64,000 bases of DNA from an uncultured Clostridia bacterium (lineage in GTDB: Bacteria > Bacillota > Clostridia > TANB77 > CAG-508): positions 98,206 to 162,205 of the forward strand of contig CALXFE010000001.1 of assembly GCA_944387545.1 (NCBI GenBank), written 5' to 3'. Shown here one piece after another: positions 48,641 to 58,344 of the stretch (positions within the stretch are counted from its first letter, which is position 1; each line of letters starts with the position of its first letter). Position numbers and translations under genes: made by a program. The notes beneath the pieces are model-generated. The model made no database searches, had not been told where the DNA came from, and saw only the letters and a program-made list of their open reading frames with translations.

Positions 48641-49124
48641 TTTTCTTTTCCTCCTTAACAATTCTGTTTACGAGCTCTTAGTAAATTAACATTCTTCGTA
48701 TCCCTCCTATTACAGTACTTATTGTTAATAGTTCATAAAACTTGCAACTTGCAAGTTAATTTAATTATGTAAGTATTATATCATACTCTAATAAAAATGT
48801 AAAAGAGTTCTGCAAACTATGCCCAAAAAACAGAATGTGAATTTTTTCACTATTAAAACGTATTTCATCTATTATTATATTTTGGAGTATAATTGTTGTA
48901 ACTTAAATAGCTAAATGCTATCGGTATTCTTTATCTCGTTTAAGTTTAAGCGTTTCGCCTCTTTAGATGAAATAGCTTTTGATGTAGCTAAAGAATATAT
49001 TGAAAAACTAGAAAAGGATAGCGGTAATCAACCGCTTCCTTTTTTATTTTACATAATCAATATCTCAAAATATAAATTATTGTTATAATTCATATCAAAA
49101 ACGCATAAAAAATTGTCCTTTTAT
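48641..49124. other. Gene-poor stretch with a plus-strand terminator and a doubtful small ORF
   Basis: A 57-codon frame (48915-49088, MLSVFFISFK to NISKYKLLL) runs through a good plus-strand terminator, AAGGA-T-AGCGGT / ACCGCT-TCCTT with T-run (49014-49048). A TATAAT-like element lies at 48888. It could be a gene remnant or a roughly 150-nt untranslated RNA. There is no ribosome binding site before the ATG. Confidence 0.4.
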
Positions 49125-50018
49125 TTATAAACTAATAATCTTTTTTATAATTTCCATATCTTCTATTTTGTTAATTCCAAAACATTTCTTTCCTAAATCT
49201 TTGATTGAAGCTCCCAAATGATACATTTCTCTATTATCTATTACTATAAACCTGTCATGAAATTTATTCATTTTAGCAACTTTTAATATAGGATATTCTT
49301 TATTAAATTTTTGAATATCTATATTTTGAATATTACTTTTGTCAGATGTTAAAATAACTATTTCTACATTATTCTTCTTTTTAGTTAACATCTTTAATAT
49401 ATTATCATCAACATAGTTATCTATTATCAAAATCTTCTTATTTGCTTTTTTTATAATATCTACAATAAGACTATAAGCATCGTATATTTGTCCTTCAAAA
49501 AATATTCTTTGTTTTATACTTTCTTCATGTTGTAATTGATTAAATATTATATCAAATTTTTTGTCATGTTCTAGTAGTTTATATTCCATATTTGTTAATC
49601 TTTCAAAAACTTGTCCATTAGCAGATAAAAACTTCCTCATTTCTATAAATGAATTAACAATTTTTATACTTACATTAACAGCAACTTCACTTTTTAATAA
49701 TCCTGCAAGCATTGTAATCCCATATTCAGTAAATACATATGGTAGATATTTTCTATGTTGTCCTCGTCCGTTTTCGTTTAAGGTGAAAATTTTGCACCTT
49801 AAAGATTTATATTCTTCATTAGTTAATTGAAAACAATAGTATTCTGGAAATCTTTCTATATTATTTCTTACATTTCTATTAAGGTCTTTTGTTTGATACT
49901 TAAAAAGTCTTGCTACATCACTATCTAGCATTACTTGTTTTCCTCTTATGGTATATATTAAATTTTTTATTTCTTCATTAGATATTTCATTTTGAATTGG
50001 TAATTTGTTTTCTTCCAT
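49125..50018 (-). CDS. ORF6N-domain protein with C-terminal PLD-like region
   Basis: 297 residues from MEENKLPIQNEIS (AAGGGTG upstream; an earlier ATG lies within the promoter). The N-terminal ORF6N/KilA-type DNA-binding domain reads LIYTIRGKQVMLDSDVARLF, LNRNVRNNIERFP and LPYVFTEYGITMLAGLL. The C-terminal half has ILIIDNYVDDNILKML and NKFHDRFIVIDNREMYHLGAS, resembling the phospholipase D-like module of standalone Bacteroides/Firmicutes relatives. ORF6N proteins occur in phage antirepressors and defence islands. No phage genes are nearby. Confidence 0.8.
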   Translation of the reverse strand: MEENKLPIQNEISNEEIKNLIYTIRGKQVMLDSDVARLFKYQTKDLNRNVRNNIERFPEYYCFQLTNEEYKSLRCKIFTLNENGRGQHRKYLPYVFTEYGITMLAGLLKSEVAVNVSIKIVNSFIEMRKFLSANGQVFERLTNMEYKLLEHDKKFDIIFNQLQHEESIKQRIFFEGQIYDAYSLIVDIIKKANKKILIIDNYVDDNILKMLTKKKNNVEIVILTSDKSNIQNIDIQKFNKEYPILKVAKMNKFHDRFIVIDNREMYHLGASIKDLGKKCFGINKIEDMEIIKKIISL

Positions 50019-50310
50019 AAATTCACACCCTTGCATTAGATTAGCAATATTGCAAAACATTTGTTTGTATTTGTCAAGCATTCTATCTAGATTTCTATAT
50101 TTTTATTTGATAGTCAATACTATTAAATAAGTATAATGCTATTTTATTTTGTTCTTTCAAATCTATCTTCATAATTTTTGCCATTACGAACATTATCAGA
50201 TGATAATTTGCAATAGTTCCTCATTAGTTTTTAATTCTTGTATTATCTTAAATTCAAACATTAAAAATGTCCTTCTTTCCAGAAAGAGAACATTTTTTGT
50301 TTATAAAAAA
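50019..50310. other. Intergenic stretch before tRNA-Gly
   Basis: Apart from the ORF6N promoter, it holds a hairpin near 50261-50299 (AAAAATGT...ACATTTTTT). No gene seen. Confidence 0.5.
50049..50077 (-). promoter_or_regulatory. Promoter of the ORF6N gene
   Basis: TTGACA (50077-50072), 17-bp spacer, TGCAAT (50054-50049), 30 nt before the chosen start. Confidence 0.65.
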
Positions 50311-50344
50311 AACAACTTACAAACTTTATAGTTCGTAAGTTGTT
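50311..50344 (-). terminator. Terminator of the normal tRNA-Gly
   Basis: Minus-strand stem AACAACTTACGAAC / GTTTGTAAGTTGTT plus T-run. It shares ACTTACGAA with the other tRNA-Gly terminator at 2965. Confidence 0.9.
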
Positions 50345-50350
50345 TTTATT

Positions 50351-50424
<74 letters not shown>

Positions 50425-50444
50425 ATTACTCTTGACATTTATAA

Positions 50445-50473
50445 ATTATAAATGTTTTTCTTTTTCTTGTCAA
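50445..50473 (-). promoter_or_regulatory. Promoter of the normal tRNA-Gly
   Basis: Perfect consensus TTGACA (50473-50468), 17-bp spacer, TATAAT (50450-50445). Confidence 0.88.
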
Positions 50474-50619
50474 TACTTTTTATAAAATTTTGTGAAATTT
50501 GTATGTTTTTTATTTACAAATTCCTGTAACTAATATAAAATAAGTTTGTAGAAAAATTATTATTTTTATTATAAAAAAGTAAAAAATGGAAACACTAAGA
50601 AAAAATTTGGAGGTAACAA

Positions 50620-53025
50620 ATGAAAAATAAAAATGAATTAAGTTATAAGGATTTAAAACTAACTTGTAATCCCGATATTTTTAAATTTGAAACTACAGAA
50701 GAACTAGAATCAATTCAAGAAGGTATTGGGCAAGATAGAGGAATAAAAGCTTTAGAATTCGGTATTCAAGTTAATGTAAAAGGATATAATTTATATTTAG
50801 AAGGTCCTAGTGGTGTAGGAAAAACTATGTATACGAAAAACTATTTAGATAAAATTGCTGCTAAACAAAAGGTACCTTCTGACTGGTGTTATATATATAA
50901 TTTTGATAATCCCAATGAACCTATTGCTGTTGAGCTACCTGCAGGTCAAGGAAAAGAATTTAAAGAAGCAATGGATGGATTTATCAAAGAAATAAAAAAA
51001 GATATTCGAAAAACATTTAATGCTGATGATTTTGAAAAAGAAAAAGCTTTAATCAAGCAAGAATATGAAACCAAAAGAACGGCTCTATTAGAAAAATTAA
51101 ATACTGATGCTGCAAAATACAAATTTTCTGTAAAATCTGCACAAAATGGTATTTATATGACGCCAATTGTAGATGGTAAACCAATTCAAGAAGAAGAATT
51201 TGAAAAATTAGATGAAACGATTAAACAAGAATATGAACAAAACTCGTTAATTGTACAAGAGCAAATCATGAATGTTATTGGGCAAATAAAAGAAATTGAA
51301 AGACAATCAGATAAAAAAATATCTGAATGGCAATCTAATGTTGCTCTTTTAACTGTAAATGTTCATATAAATTATTTAAAATCGAAATATAAGAGAAATA
51401 AAAAAATCAATAAATTTTTAGCAGATGTTAAACAAGATGTCTTAAGAAATATTTCTACTTTTCTAGAAGATGATTCTAATGCTAATACTCCTTCTGCACA
51501 ACAAAATCCTGCTACCAAAAAGATTGATCCTACATTAAATTACAGGGTAAATTTATTTGTTGATAATTCTAACCGTGAAGGTGCTCCTGTTATCATGGAT
51601 ACAAATTATTCTTATCATAATATTTTTGGTTCATTGGAATATGAAAATTATTATGGTTCCTTAAAAACAGATCATACTATGTTAAAAGCAGGTCTAATGC
51701 AAAAAGCAAATGGTGGATATATCATATTTCAAGCCAAAGATTTATTAGCCAATGGTATGTGTTATGAAGCTTTAAAAAAGGCTTTAAGAGTAAAAAATAT
51801 TGGTATAGAAAATACAGCAGACCAAAGGTCTTCCATGGTTTTAGTTTCTTTAAAACCTGAGCCTATTCCTTTAAATTTAAAGGTCATTTTGATTGGAAAT
51901 GCCAATATTTATCAGACATTATTAGCAATGGATTCTGATTTTAGGAAATTGTTTAAAATAAAGGTAGAATTTGAAGATGATGCACCTATAACAAGTGACA
52001 ATGCAAACAAATTAGCAAGAATTGTTCATGGTTTTTGTGCTCATGAAGAATTACCACATTTAGATAAAAATGCTATGGCAAGACTTGTGGAATATGCTTC
52101 AAAACTTGCTGGTAGCCATCATAAGCTTTCTACTCGTTTTGATGATTTAATACAAATTGTTGGTGAAGCTGCGACTTGGGCAAAACTATCTAGGTCAAAA
52201 GTTGTTACTGAAAAATTTATTCAAAAAGCTTTAGAAGAAAGAGTTAATAGAGTTAAAAAATATGATGCAAAATATATGGAAATGATAAAAGACAACTCTT
52301 TACTTATCAATACTTCTGGATTCGAAGTAGGTACATTAAATGGTTTAACTATTATGAATATTGGTGATTATTCTTTTGGAAAACCTGCTAAAATAACGGT
52401 TAATACCTATACAGGAAAAAGTGGTGTTGTCAATATTGAAAGAGAAGTTGAAATTTCTGGACCTTCGCATTCTAAAGGTGTCTTGATTCTTACAGGCTAT
52501 TTAGGAGAAATGTTTGCTCAGGATATTCCTTTATGTTTAACCGCTAGTATTTGTTTTGAGCAATTATATAATGGTGTCGATGGCGATAGTGCTTCTAGTA
52601 CAGAATTATATGGCTTACTTTCCAGTCTTTCTGGTATTCCGATTAACCAGTCTATTGCTGTTACTGGCTCTGTCAATCAAAAAGGACAAATCCAACCAAT
52701 CGGTGGGGTAAATGAAAAAATAGAAGGATTTTTCCAAATTTGTAAAATGCGTGGATTAAATGGAGAACATGGTGTTATGATACCTGTTCAAAATGTCGAT
52801 AATTTACAATTATCTGATGAAATTGTAGATGCTGTAAAAAATAAATTATTTCACATTTATGCTATTTCAACAATTGAAGAAGGTATCGAAATTTTAACTG
52901 GTGTTCCTGCTGGTAAAAAAGATAAAAATGGAAAATTCCCTGCTGGTACAATTAATGATTTAGTATACAAAAAATTAAAATCTTATGCCAAAATTGATGA
53001 ACCTGAAACGATAAAAAATATGTAA
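50620..53025 (+). CDS. Lon-like ATP-dependent protease (LonB/LonC type)
   Basis: 801 residues, GGAGGTAAC box. Walker A GPSGVGKT (62-69); a long coiled insertion (about 120-300); YIIFQAKDLL and ILIGNANIYQTLLAMDSDFRKLFKI as AAA+ core motifs. The C-terminal Lon protease domain has Ser in DGDSASSTEL and Lys in GGVNEKIEGFF. Lacks the N-terminal Lon substrate domain. Probably a soluble protein-quality-control protease. Confidence 0.92.
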   Translation: MKNKNELSYKDLKLTCNPDIFKFETTEELESIQEGIGQDRGIKALEFGIQVNVKGYNLYLEGPSGVGKTMYTKNYLDKIAAKQKVPSDWCYIYNFDNPNEPIAVELPAGQGKEFKEAMDGFIKEIKKDIRKTFNADDFEKEKALIKQEYETKRTALLEKLNTDAAKYKFSVKSAQNGIYMTPIVDGKPIQEEEFEKLDETIKQEYEQNSLIVQEQIMNVIGQIKEIERQSDKKISEWQSNVALLTVNVHINYLKSKYKRNKKINKFLADVKQDVLRNISTFLEDDSNANTPSAQQNPATKKIDPTLNYRVNLFVDNSNREGAPVIMDTNYSYHNIFGSLEYENYYGSLKTDHTMLKAGLMQKANGGYIIFQAKDLLANGMCYEALKKALRVKNIGIENTADQRSSMVLVSLKPEPIPLNLKVILIGNANIYQTLLAMDSDFRKLFKIKVEFEDDAPITSDNANKLARIVHGFCAHEELPHLDKNAMARLVEYASKLAGSHHKLSTRFDDLIQIVGEAATWAKLSRSKVVTEKFIQKALEERVNRVKKYDAKYMEMIKDNSLLINTSGFEVGTLNGLTIMNIGDYSFGKPAKITVNTYTGKSGVVNIEREVEISGPSHSKGVLILTGYLGEMFAQDIPLCLTASICFEQLYNGVDGDSASSTELYGLLSSLSGIPINQSIAVTGSVNQKGQIQPIGGVNEKIEGFFQICKMRGLNGEHGVMIPVQNVDNLQLSDEIVDAVKNKLFHIYAISTIEEGIEILTGVPAGKKDKNGKFPAGTINDLVYKKLKSYAKIDEPETIKNM

Positions 53026-53031
53026 ATATTA

Positions 53032-53077
53032 AAAAGTATTGTTTAATTCATACAACTTTCAATTAAACAATACTTTT
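53032..53077 (+). terminator. Terminator of the Lon-like gene
   Basis: Perfect 17-bp stem AAAAGTATTGTTTAATT / AATTAAACAATACTTTT. Confidence 0.9.
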
Positions 53078-53155
53078 ATTTTTATAGAAAAATAGAGCTT
53101 TCTTAACACAGACTTTTGCATACAACATTGCATTTTTATTTAAAAATATATTTTT

Positions 53156-53560
53156 TTAAAATATATTTTGTAAATTAAAAGAATACTTATCTTCTATATG
53201 ATTTAATATAAAAATTCCTTCACCAATTTCTTTGGTTGTATCTTCATAGGCTTCCATTTTCAAATATGTCTTAATATTTTCTAAATTTTTCGAAAATTTT
53301 TCAAGTTCTTCATGTTCTATATAATATGCTAACTTTGAAAACATTTCTTCCCATTGATGATCAATTTCTTCTTCTACTATCTTTATTTTTTCTTTTTCTT
53401 CATTTGTTAAAGCTGATTTATCTTTATGAATCATTTCTTCTAAATTAACTAATTTTTGATTCATACTTTGAATGGAATCTTCAGTATATCCTTGTGTCAA
53501 TCCATTGCCTATGAATATTCCTACAATAATAATGGTACAAATTATAAATTCTTTTAACAT
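53156..53560 (-). CDS. DUF4363 family membrane-associated protein
   Basis: 134 residues from MLKEFIICTIIIVG (GGGGAATC upstream). One N-terminal membrane helix, then a helical extracytoplasmic domain with heptad-like Leu/Glu pattern (LVNLEEMIHKDKSALTNEEKEKI). Overlaps the DUF421 gene by 7 nt; this pairing is common in spore-forming Firmicutes. Function unknown. Confidence 0.8.
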   Translation of the reverse strand: MLKEFIICTIIIVGIFIGNGLTQGYTEDSIQSMNQKLVNLEEMIHKDKSALTNEEKEKIKIVEEEIDHQWEEMFSKLAYYIEHEELEKFSKNLENIKTYLKMEAYEDTTKEIGEGIFILNHIEDKYSFNLQNIF

Positions 53561-54243
53561 TTGTGATTCCCCTTTTCCTCCTTTTTTTGACAAAAAATTT
53601 CATTTTTCCCATTTATCGTAACCACTAATGCCTCTTCTGGTTTCATTTTAAATGGTTTCAATTGATTTTCTAACCACTTTTCATTTTTTCCTAGTTTTTC
53701 TAAATTTTTAGTTATTACTTTTCCATCAATTACTAGATCATAGGGAATCCCTTCATATTCTGGTACGATATTAAAGTCTTCTGGTATAGTACCTCTTTTT
53801 TCTGGTTTTTGGATAACAGTCACTTCTCCACTTGTTTCTAATATGGCATATTCTACATCTCCTAAATTAATTATATTATTTCTCCTTAATCTTTCTTGTA
53901 ATTCATTAATAGTAAATCGTTCTTTTTTTAATACTTTTTCATCAATTTTTCCTCTATAAATTAATATGCTAGGTTTTCCACAAATAAATTTTCTTAAGCT
54001 TATACTTTTTATATTGATAACAGAAATTACTAAATGCATTACAAGTAATCCTAATATTGGTACAATTCCATTAAAAATAGGAATCCCTATTTCGGACATT
54101 GGAATCGTTGCTAAATCTGCAATCATAATGGAAATAGCTAATTCAAATGGTTGCATTTGGCTAATTTCTCTTTTTCCCATTAATCTCATAACAATTAATA
54201 CAATAATATATAAAATAATTGCTCTAAAAAAAGTCAATAACAT
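53554..54243 (-). CDS. DUF421 (YetF-like) membrane protein
   Basis: 229 residues. Three N-terminal helices (LYIIVLIVMRLMGKREISQM, FELAISIMIADLATIPM), then two cytoplasmic domains with GKPSILIYRGKIDEKVLKKE and VEYAILETSGEVTVIQKPEK. The GKREISQ motif is diagnostic. Paired and translationally coupled with DUF4363. Role unknown, linked to spores or membranes in relatives. Confidence 0.9.
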   Translation of the reverse strand: MLLTFFRAIILYIIVLIVMRLMGKREISQMQPFELAISIMIADLATIPMSEIGIPIFNGIVPILGLLVMHLVISVINIKSISLRKFICGKPSILIYRGKIDEKVLKKERFTINELQERLRRNNIINLGDVEYAILETSGEVTVIQKPEKRGTIPEDFNIVPEYEGIPYDLVIDGKVITKNLEKLGKNEKWLENQLKPFKMKPEEALVVTINGKNEIFCQKKEEKGNHKC

Positions 54244-54438
54244 TAGACTTCACCCTTTTTAACAAAGTTTGTAAAAAAATAAATTATAAAATTTTTATAA
54301 TGATTTCATATATGTCTGTATTTTTCACAAATTGTCATGATTTTATACTTAATTTTGAATAAATATTTTTTTTCTGCAAATACTATTTTTGAACCTAAAA
54401 AAATGCATCATGAAATTAAAAACTAAGGAGGTTATATT

Positions 54439-54813
54439 ATGTCAGAAGCAAGAGGAACCAATGCTAAAACAGGAACATCTACAGTTTGGCAAATAGTTGG
54501 TAGATTAGTAACCGCCGCTATTGTATTAGCCGTGACTGCTTTCTTTACTCCAGGTTTTAGTATTAATAATTGGATGACACTTATTATAGCTGCAGTTGTT
54601 CTAAGTATTATAGACTATTTAATTGTTAAATTTACAGGATTACATGCAAGTCCTTTTGGTAAAGGATTTGTAGGTTTTGCACTAGCTGCTATTACCTTAT
54701 ATGTTACACAATTTTTTGTAGCTGGTTATTCTATTTCATGGATTGCCGCTATAATAGGCGCTCTAATTTATGGTGTGGTTGATTATTTCATTCCTGGAAA
54801 TCAATCTATGTAA
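54439..54813 (+). CDS. Phage holin family 4 (YvlD-like) membrane protein
   Basis: 124 residues with four hydrophobic segments; AFFTPGFSINNWMTLIIAA and DYLIVKFTGLHASPFGKGFVGF match the superfamily. In bacteria these are usually stress-related membrane proteins, not lytic holins, and no lysis genes are nearby. AAGGAGG precedes the ATG. Confidence 0.85.
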   Translation: MSEARGTNAKTGTSTVWQIVGRLVTAAIVLAVTAFFTPGFSINNWMTLIIAAVVLSIIDYLIVKFTGLHASPFGKGFVGFALAAITLYVTQFFVAGYSISWIAAIIGALIYGVVDYFIPGNQSM

Positions 54814-54823
54814 TAATTGACAA

Positions 54824-54859
54824 AAAAGAACATTAGATTTTTAATTCTAATGTTCTTTT
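54824..54859. terminator. Bidirectional terminator between holin-like gene and sortase
   Basis: 14-bp stem AAAAGAACATTAGA / TCTAATGTTCTTTT with T-runs on both sides. Confidence 0.87.
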
Positions 54860-54906
54860 ATATTTATAAATTATCTATTCTCTATTCTCTTTATGTTTCA
54901 TTTTTA

Positions 54907-55581
54907 TTACTCTGCTACTGCAAATAAAATTAACCTTTTACTGCTGTCATCATTACATGTTGATAAAGTAATTTCTGGTTTTCCGTTTGTATCTCTAGAA
55001 TAGAAACTTGCATCTTCAGGTGTTGTTTCAAATTTATTATAGATTGTATATGTTAATCTATTTTTTGAATTATCTGTTATGTATATTTTATCTCCATTAT
55101 TTAGTCTTTTATTATTAGAGAAAAATAGTCCATTTCTATAGTTATGACCTATTATAACTGTATTTCCCACTTGATTGATTCCAGCTCCATAAAGCATTGC
55201 CACTGAAGTTTCAAGTGAACTTTTACTTACTTTTTCTAATATTGGATATTCCAATTTTATTGCAGGTATCTCTATTGTTCCTACTACATTAAATCCTTTA
55301 TATGTTGGTATTTCATTTCCAGAAGCACCTGATACCGTATTTGTTTTTTCAATACTATCTATTGGGTTTGTTGCTGTTGTATTTTCTGCAGTATTTTCGT
55401 CCTCTGTATTATTATCATCTTTTGCTTCATCTGTATAGTTTTCAACAAAGGCTAATGCATCGTTTTCTAAGAAATATTTTTGATACCAATCATATCCTAA
55501 AAATCCTAACAATCCTAATATTGCAACAATTACAATTACTAGTATTACTGTTAATACTTTACTATATTTACTCTCAAACAT
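54907..55581 (-). CDS. Sortase (third of three)
   Basis: 224 residues, GGAGG box. N-terminal membrane helix (about 8-31), Asp/Glu/Asn/Thr-rich linker (45-85), then the barrel with His in IIGHNY, Cys in TLSTC and Arg in SKRLILFA. No sorting-signal protein adjacent. Similar in plan to the other two sortases. Confidence 0.92.
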   Translation of the reverse strand: MFESKYSKVLTVILVIVIVAILGLLGFLGYDWYQKYFLENDALAFVENYTDEAKDDNNTEDENTAENTTATNPIDSIEKTNTVSGASGNEIPTYKGFNVVGTIEIPAIKLEYPILEKVSKSSLETSVAMLYGAGINQVGNTVIIGHNYRNGLFFSNNKRLNNGDKIYITDNSKNRLTYTIYNKFETTPEDASFYSRDTNGKPEITLSTCNDDSSKRLILFAVAE

Positions 55582-55632
55582 ATCTTTTACCTCCGTAAAA
55601 TACTAAAATTACCACTACATATATTATAGCAT

Positions 55633-55668
55633 AAAATTCAGAAAAAGTATATACTTTTTCTGAATTTT
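55633..55668. repeat. Perfect 36-bp palindrome
   Basis: AAAATTCAGAAAAAGTAT directly abuts its reverse complement. Stands between the dehydrogenase terminator and the sortase start; possibly a regulator site or second terminator. Confidence 0.75.
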
Positions 55669-55680
55669 TACAGACAAAAA

Positions 55681-55707
55681 AGAGACGCCTCAAGAAGAAA
55701 CGTCTCT
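55681..55707 (-). terminator. Terminator of the dehydrogenase gene
   Basis: Minus-strand stem AGAGACG / CGTCTCT with T-run. Confidence 0.8.
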
Positions 55708-55723
55708 GTATGTTTCCATAGCA

Positions 55724-56800
55724 TTATTTTACATATTGATTTAATGGTTTTACTCTATAATTTAACTCTCCCATTTCCTCTGTTGGCACATACCCTGCTC
55801 TTGCATTCATAACGTCTGGTATTCTATTGACAACAGAGGCACATGTTAATTCTACAGTAGATGGTCTATTGATGACAAGGGTTGTATTTGGCTCCCCTTC
55901 AATTGTCCATTCATTTTTATCAAAATCTTCTTTTGAATAAACCTTTCCAATACATTGCGTTTCTAAGGTGATTCCTTCTTCAGTTTCAGTCGTAACCACT
56001 GCACTCATTCCAGTAGCTGTACCTGCTTTTACAGTCATTCCTAACGTTGAGGAATCAATATCTTCTTTATATGTTTGTGGTACTGTTTTTTGTGTTTGTG
56101 ATTTTACTGTTAATCCTAATTTAGCACATAACCAACCATTAACATTCCACATATAAGAAGGTAAATATTCTCCTTTATCTATCACCGCTTGTCTCTCTTC
56201 GTCTGTAATTCTGTCTAAAGAAGCTACCTGTTTATCAAATTCCTCCAATGTCAAACCTGCACCATGTGCCTTTGCAAGTGCTATTCCATAGTCTTCTACA
56301 TTGTAGCTTGAACTTCCTTTTATTTTTGTGATTTTATGTGTTGAACCTGCAATACTTGAAATCAATTGTCCCCAATAAATATCTTGATATCCACTTCCTG
56401 TTATTGTACAATTTGTACTTTTAGCTGTTTCATCTAATTGGCTTGTTACGTTCGGGTTTGAATTAGCAGGATAAAAAGCTTCTTCACATGTAGTTATTGC
56501 ATTAATACCAAGTTTTGCACATAACATTAAAGCATCTTCTACATCACGAATCAAACTCATTGTTGTCACAATAGCAATGTCTGGTTTTACCTCTTTTAAC
56601 ATATGTTCAGCATCTTCTACAGAGACAACCTTTACCCCTTTATTTTCGCATCCCATAATTTCTCCAATATCTTTTCCTATAACTGCTGGATTAACGTCAA
56701 TTGCCCCCACAATTTCTGCGCCTTTTTCATATACATACCTCATTGTGTATATACTCATTTTTCCGGTACCATATTGTACTACTCTGATTTTTCTATCCAA
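55724..56800 (-). CDS. 2,4-diaminopentanoate dehydrogenase-like / dihydrodipicolinate reductase-fold protein
   Basis: 358 residues from a TTG start (GGAGTGAGG upstream); the 19 extra residues of the longer frame do not fit. N-terminal Rossmann fold IRVVQYGTGKMSIY, AIDVNPAVIGKDIGE, TTCEEAFYPAN; the C-terminal domain includes GSGYQDIYWGQLI. This is the Ord family of clostridial ornithine fermentation, but no other ornithine genes are present, so the substrate is unsure. Confidence 0.8.
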   Translation of the reverse strand: MDRKIRVVQYGTGKMSIYTMRYVYEKGAEIVGAIDVNPAVIGKDIGEIMGCENKGVKVVSVEDAEHMLKEVKPDIAIVTTMSLIRDVEDALMLCAKLGINAITTCEEAFYPANSNPNVTSQLDETAKSTNCTITGSGYQDIYWGQLISSIAGSTHKITKIKGSSSYNVEDYGIALAKAHGAGLTLEEFDKQVASLDRITDEERQAVIDKGEYLPSYMWNVNGWLCAKLGLTVKSQTQKTVPQTYKEDIDSSTLGMTVKAGTATGMSAVVTTETEEGITLETQCIGKVYSKEDFDKNEWTIEGEPNTTLVINRPSTVELTCASVVNRIPDVMNARAGYVPTEEMGELNYRVKPLNQYVK

Positions 56801-57063
56801 GAAAACCTCACTCCTTTCTTTTATTATATAGGAAAAATCGGCTTCTGTTTTAAGCATATATAGGATTTTTCCATCTGTGCATTGAAATCTTTAAATTCAT
56901 TAACACATGTTTTCCTTATATAAATTATTTACTTTTAGTATAAGAATTATACAAATCATTTTTAAATTTATACTACCAAACCTTACTTTGAAAAAACTTT
57001 TCTCTTTTTTTGTGTCTATTACTACATTTATTTTCGTTTTTGAATAAAAATTGCGATTTCTGC

Positions 57064-57756
57064 TTAAGAACAAAATTCATTTATAATATTTGCACATCTC
57101 TTTGATGCTAATTTTAAATTTTCGTCAAATGTTGTTTCATTATTTCCATCTGGAATGTCTGATATGCACCTAATACTGATAAAAGGAATATCATCTAAAT
57201 AACATACTTGTCCAACAGCAGCACATTCCATATCTACTACATCTGCATTAAATTTTGCATTTATCTTATTTTTCATTTCTATTTCTGTGCAAAATATATC
57301 TCCAGATGCTACAATCCCCATTTTGATATGATAGATTCTCTCATCCATATTTTTTATCATATTTTCAAATGCTGAAACTAGTCCTCTGTCACATATGATT
57401 TTATCTCCTACACCTGTTATATATCCTTTGCTATGACCAAATGCTGTTATGTCAAAATCATGTTGAAGAACATGTTTTGCAATTACAACATCACCTATAT
57501 CTAATAAATAGTTAACAGCACCTGCAGCTCCTGCATTAATAACAAAGTCTAAATCAAAATTGTCTATTAATATTTGTGTTGTTCTTGCTGCATTCACTTT
57601 TCCAATTCCACTTTTTATTAATACGCAATTTCTCTTTTGTATTTTTCCAGTTATAAATCTTAAATTGTATATTTGTTTTATTTCTACCTCTGTCATTAAA
57701 TCTAGTATCTCTTGTCTTTCTTCATCCATAGCAACTACTATACCGATATACTTCAT
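57064..57756 (-). CDS. mtnN: 5'-methylthioadenosine/S-adenosylhomocysteine nucleosidase
   Basis: 230 residues. GIVVAMDEERQEI at the N-terminus, INAGAAGAVNYLLDIGDVV, HDFDITAFGH, catalytic region VDMECAAVGQVC, and ISDIPDGNN with the general-acid Asp. Recycles MTA and SAH. AAAGGAGG precedes the ATG. Confidence 0.93.
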   Translation of the reverse strand: MKYIGIVVAMDEERQEILDLMTEVEIKQIYNLRFITGKIQKRNCVLIKSGIGKVNAARTTQILIDNFDLDFVINAGAAGAVNYLLDIGDVVIAKHVLQHDFDITAFGHSKGYITGVGDKIICDRGLVSAFENMIKNMDERIYHIKMGIVASGDIFCTEIEMKNKINAKFNADVVDMECAAVGQVCYLDDIPFISIRCISDIPDGNNETTFDENLKLASKRCANIINEFCS

Positions 57757-57852
57757 AGATATTCCTCCTTTCTTTTTATACAGAAATTCTCCTGTTCTCT
57801 TATTATACAGACATTATATTATATTTTTGTTCTTTTTTCTACCCTAAAACAA

Positions 57853-57894
57853 AAAAAATAGAATATCATTTAAAATCATGATATCCTATTTTAA
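57853..57894 (-). terminator. Terminator of the ribosomal protein operon
   Basis: AAAATAGGATATCAT / ATGATATTCTATTTT on the minus strand with a T-run, right after rplL. Confidence 0.87.
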
Positions 57895-57907
57895 ATATTG
57901 AAACGAA

Positions 57908-58279
57908 TTATTTTAATTCAACAACAGCTCCAACTTCTGCAAATTTTGCTTTTAAGTCTTCAGCTTCTTCTTTAGAAGCTCCTTCTTTAATTGTTTTTGG
58001 TGCTCCATCAACTAATTCTTTAGCTTCTTTTAATCCTAATCCTGTAGCATCTCTAACTACTTTTATAACTTTTATTTTTTGATCTCCTGCATCTGTTAAT
58101 ACTACATCAAATGATGATTTTTCAGCTGCTGCTTCTCCAGCTGCTGCTCCTCCAGCTGCTGGTGCAGCTGCTGCTACTGCAGATACTCCATATTTTTCTT
58201 CTATAGCTTTTACTAAATCAGCTAATTCAACAACTGTTAAGCTGTCGATTTCTTCAATTAATTTTTCTATTTTTTCCAT
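57908..58279 (-). CDS. rplL: 50S ribosomal protein L7/L12
   Basis: 123 residues. N-terminal dimerisation helix, Ala/Gly hinge (about 36-52), and C-terminal domain with [21 protein letters not shown]. Stalk protein that recruits translation GTPases. Confidence 0.98.
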   Translation of the reverse strand: MEKIEKLIEEIDSLTVVELADLVKAIEEKYGVSAVAAAAPAAGGAAAGEAAAEKSSFDVVLTDAGDQKIKVIKVVRDATGLGLKEAKELVDGAPKTIKEGASKEEAEDLKAKFAEVGAVVELK

Positions 58280-58344
58280 TTTAAAATCCTCCTAAATATT
58301 TTTTAGTGATATAAGTTCACCACTCTTATTTTATATTTTTCTAA

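Noticed and set aside
48915..49088. 57-codon ORF as a real gene
   Set aside because: It runs through a strong terminator and has no ribosome binding site; kept only as part of a gene-poor stretch.
54439..54813. Prophage lysis cassette
   Set aside because: The holin-family protein is isolated, with no endolysin or phage structural genes.
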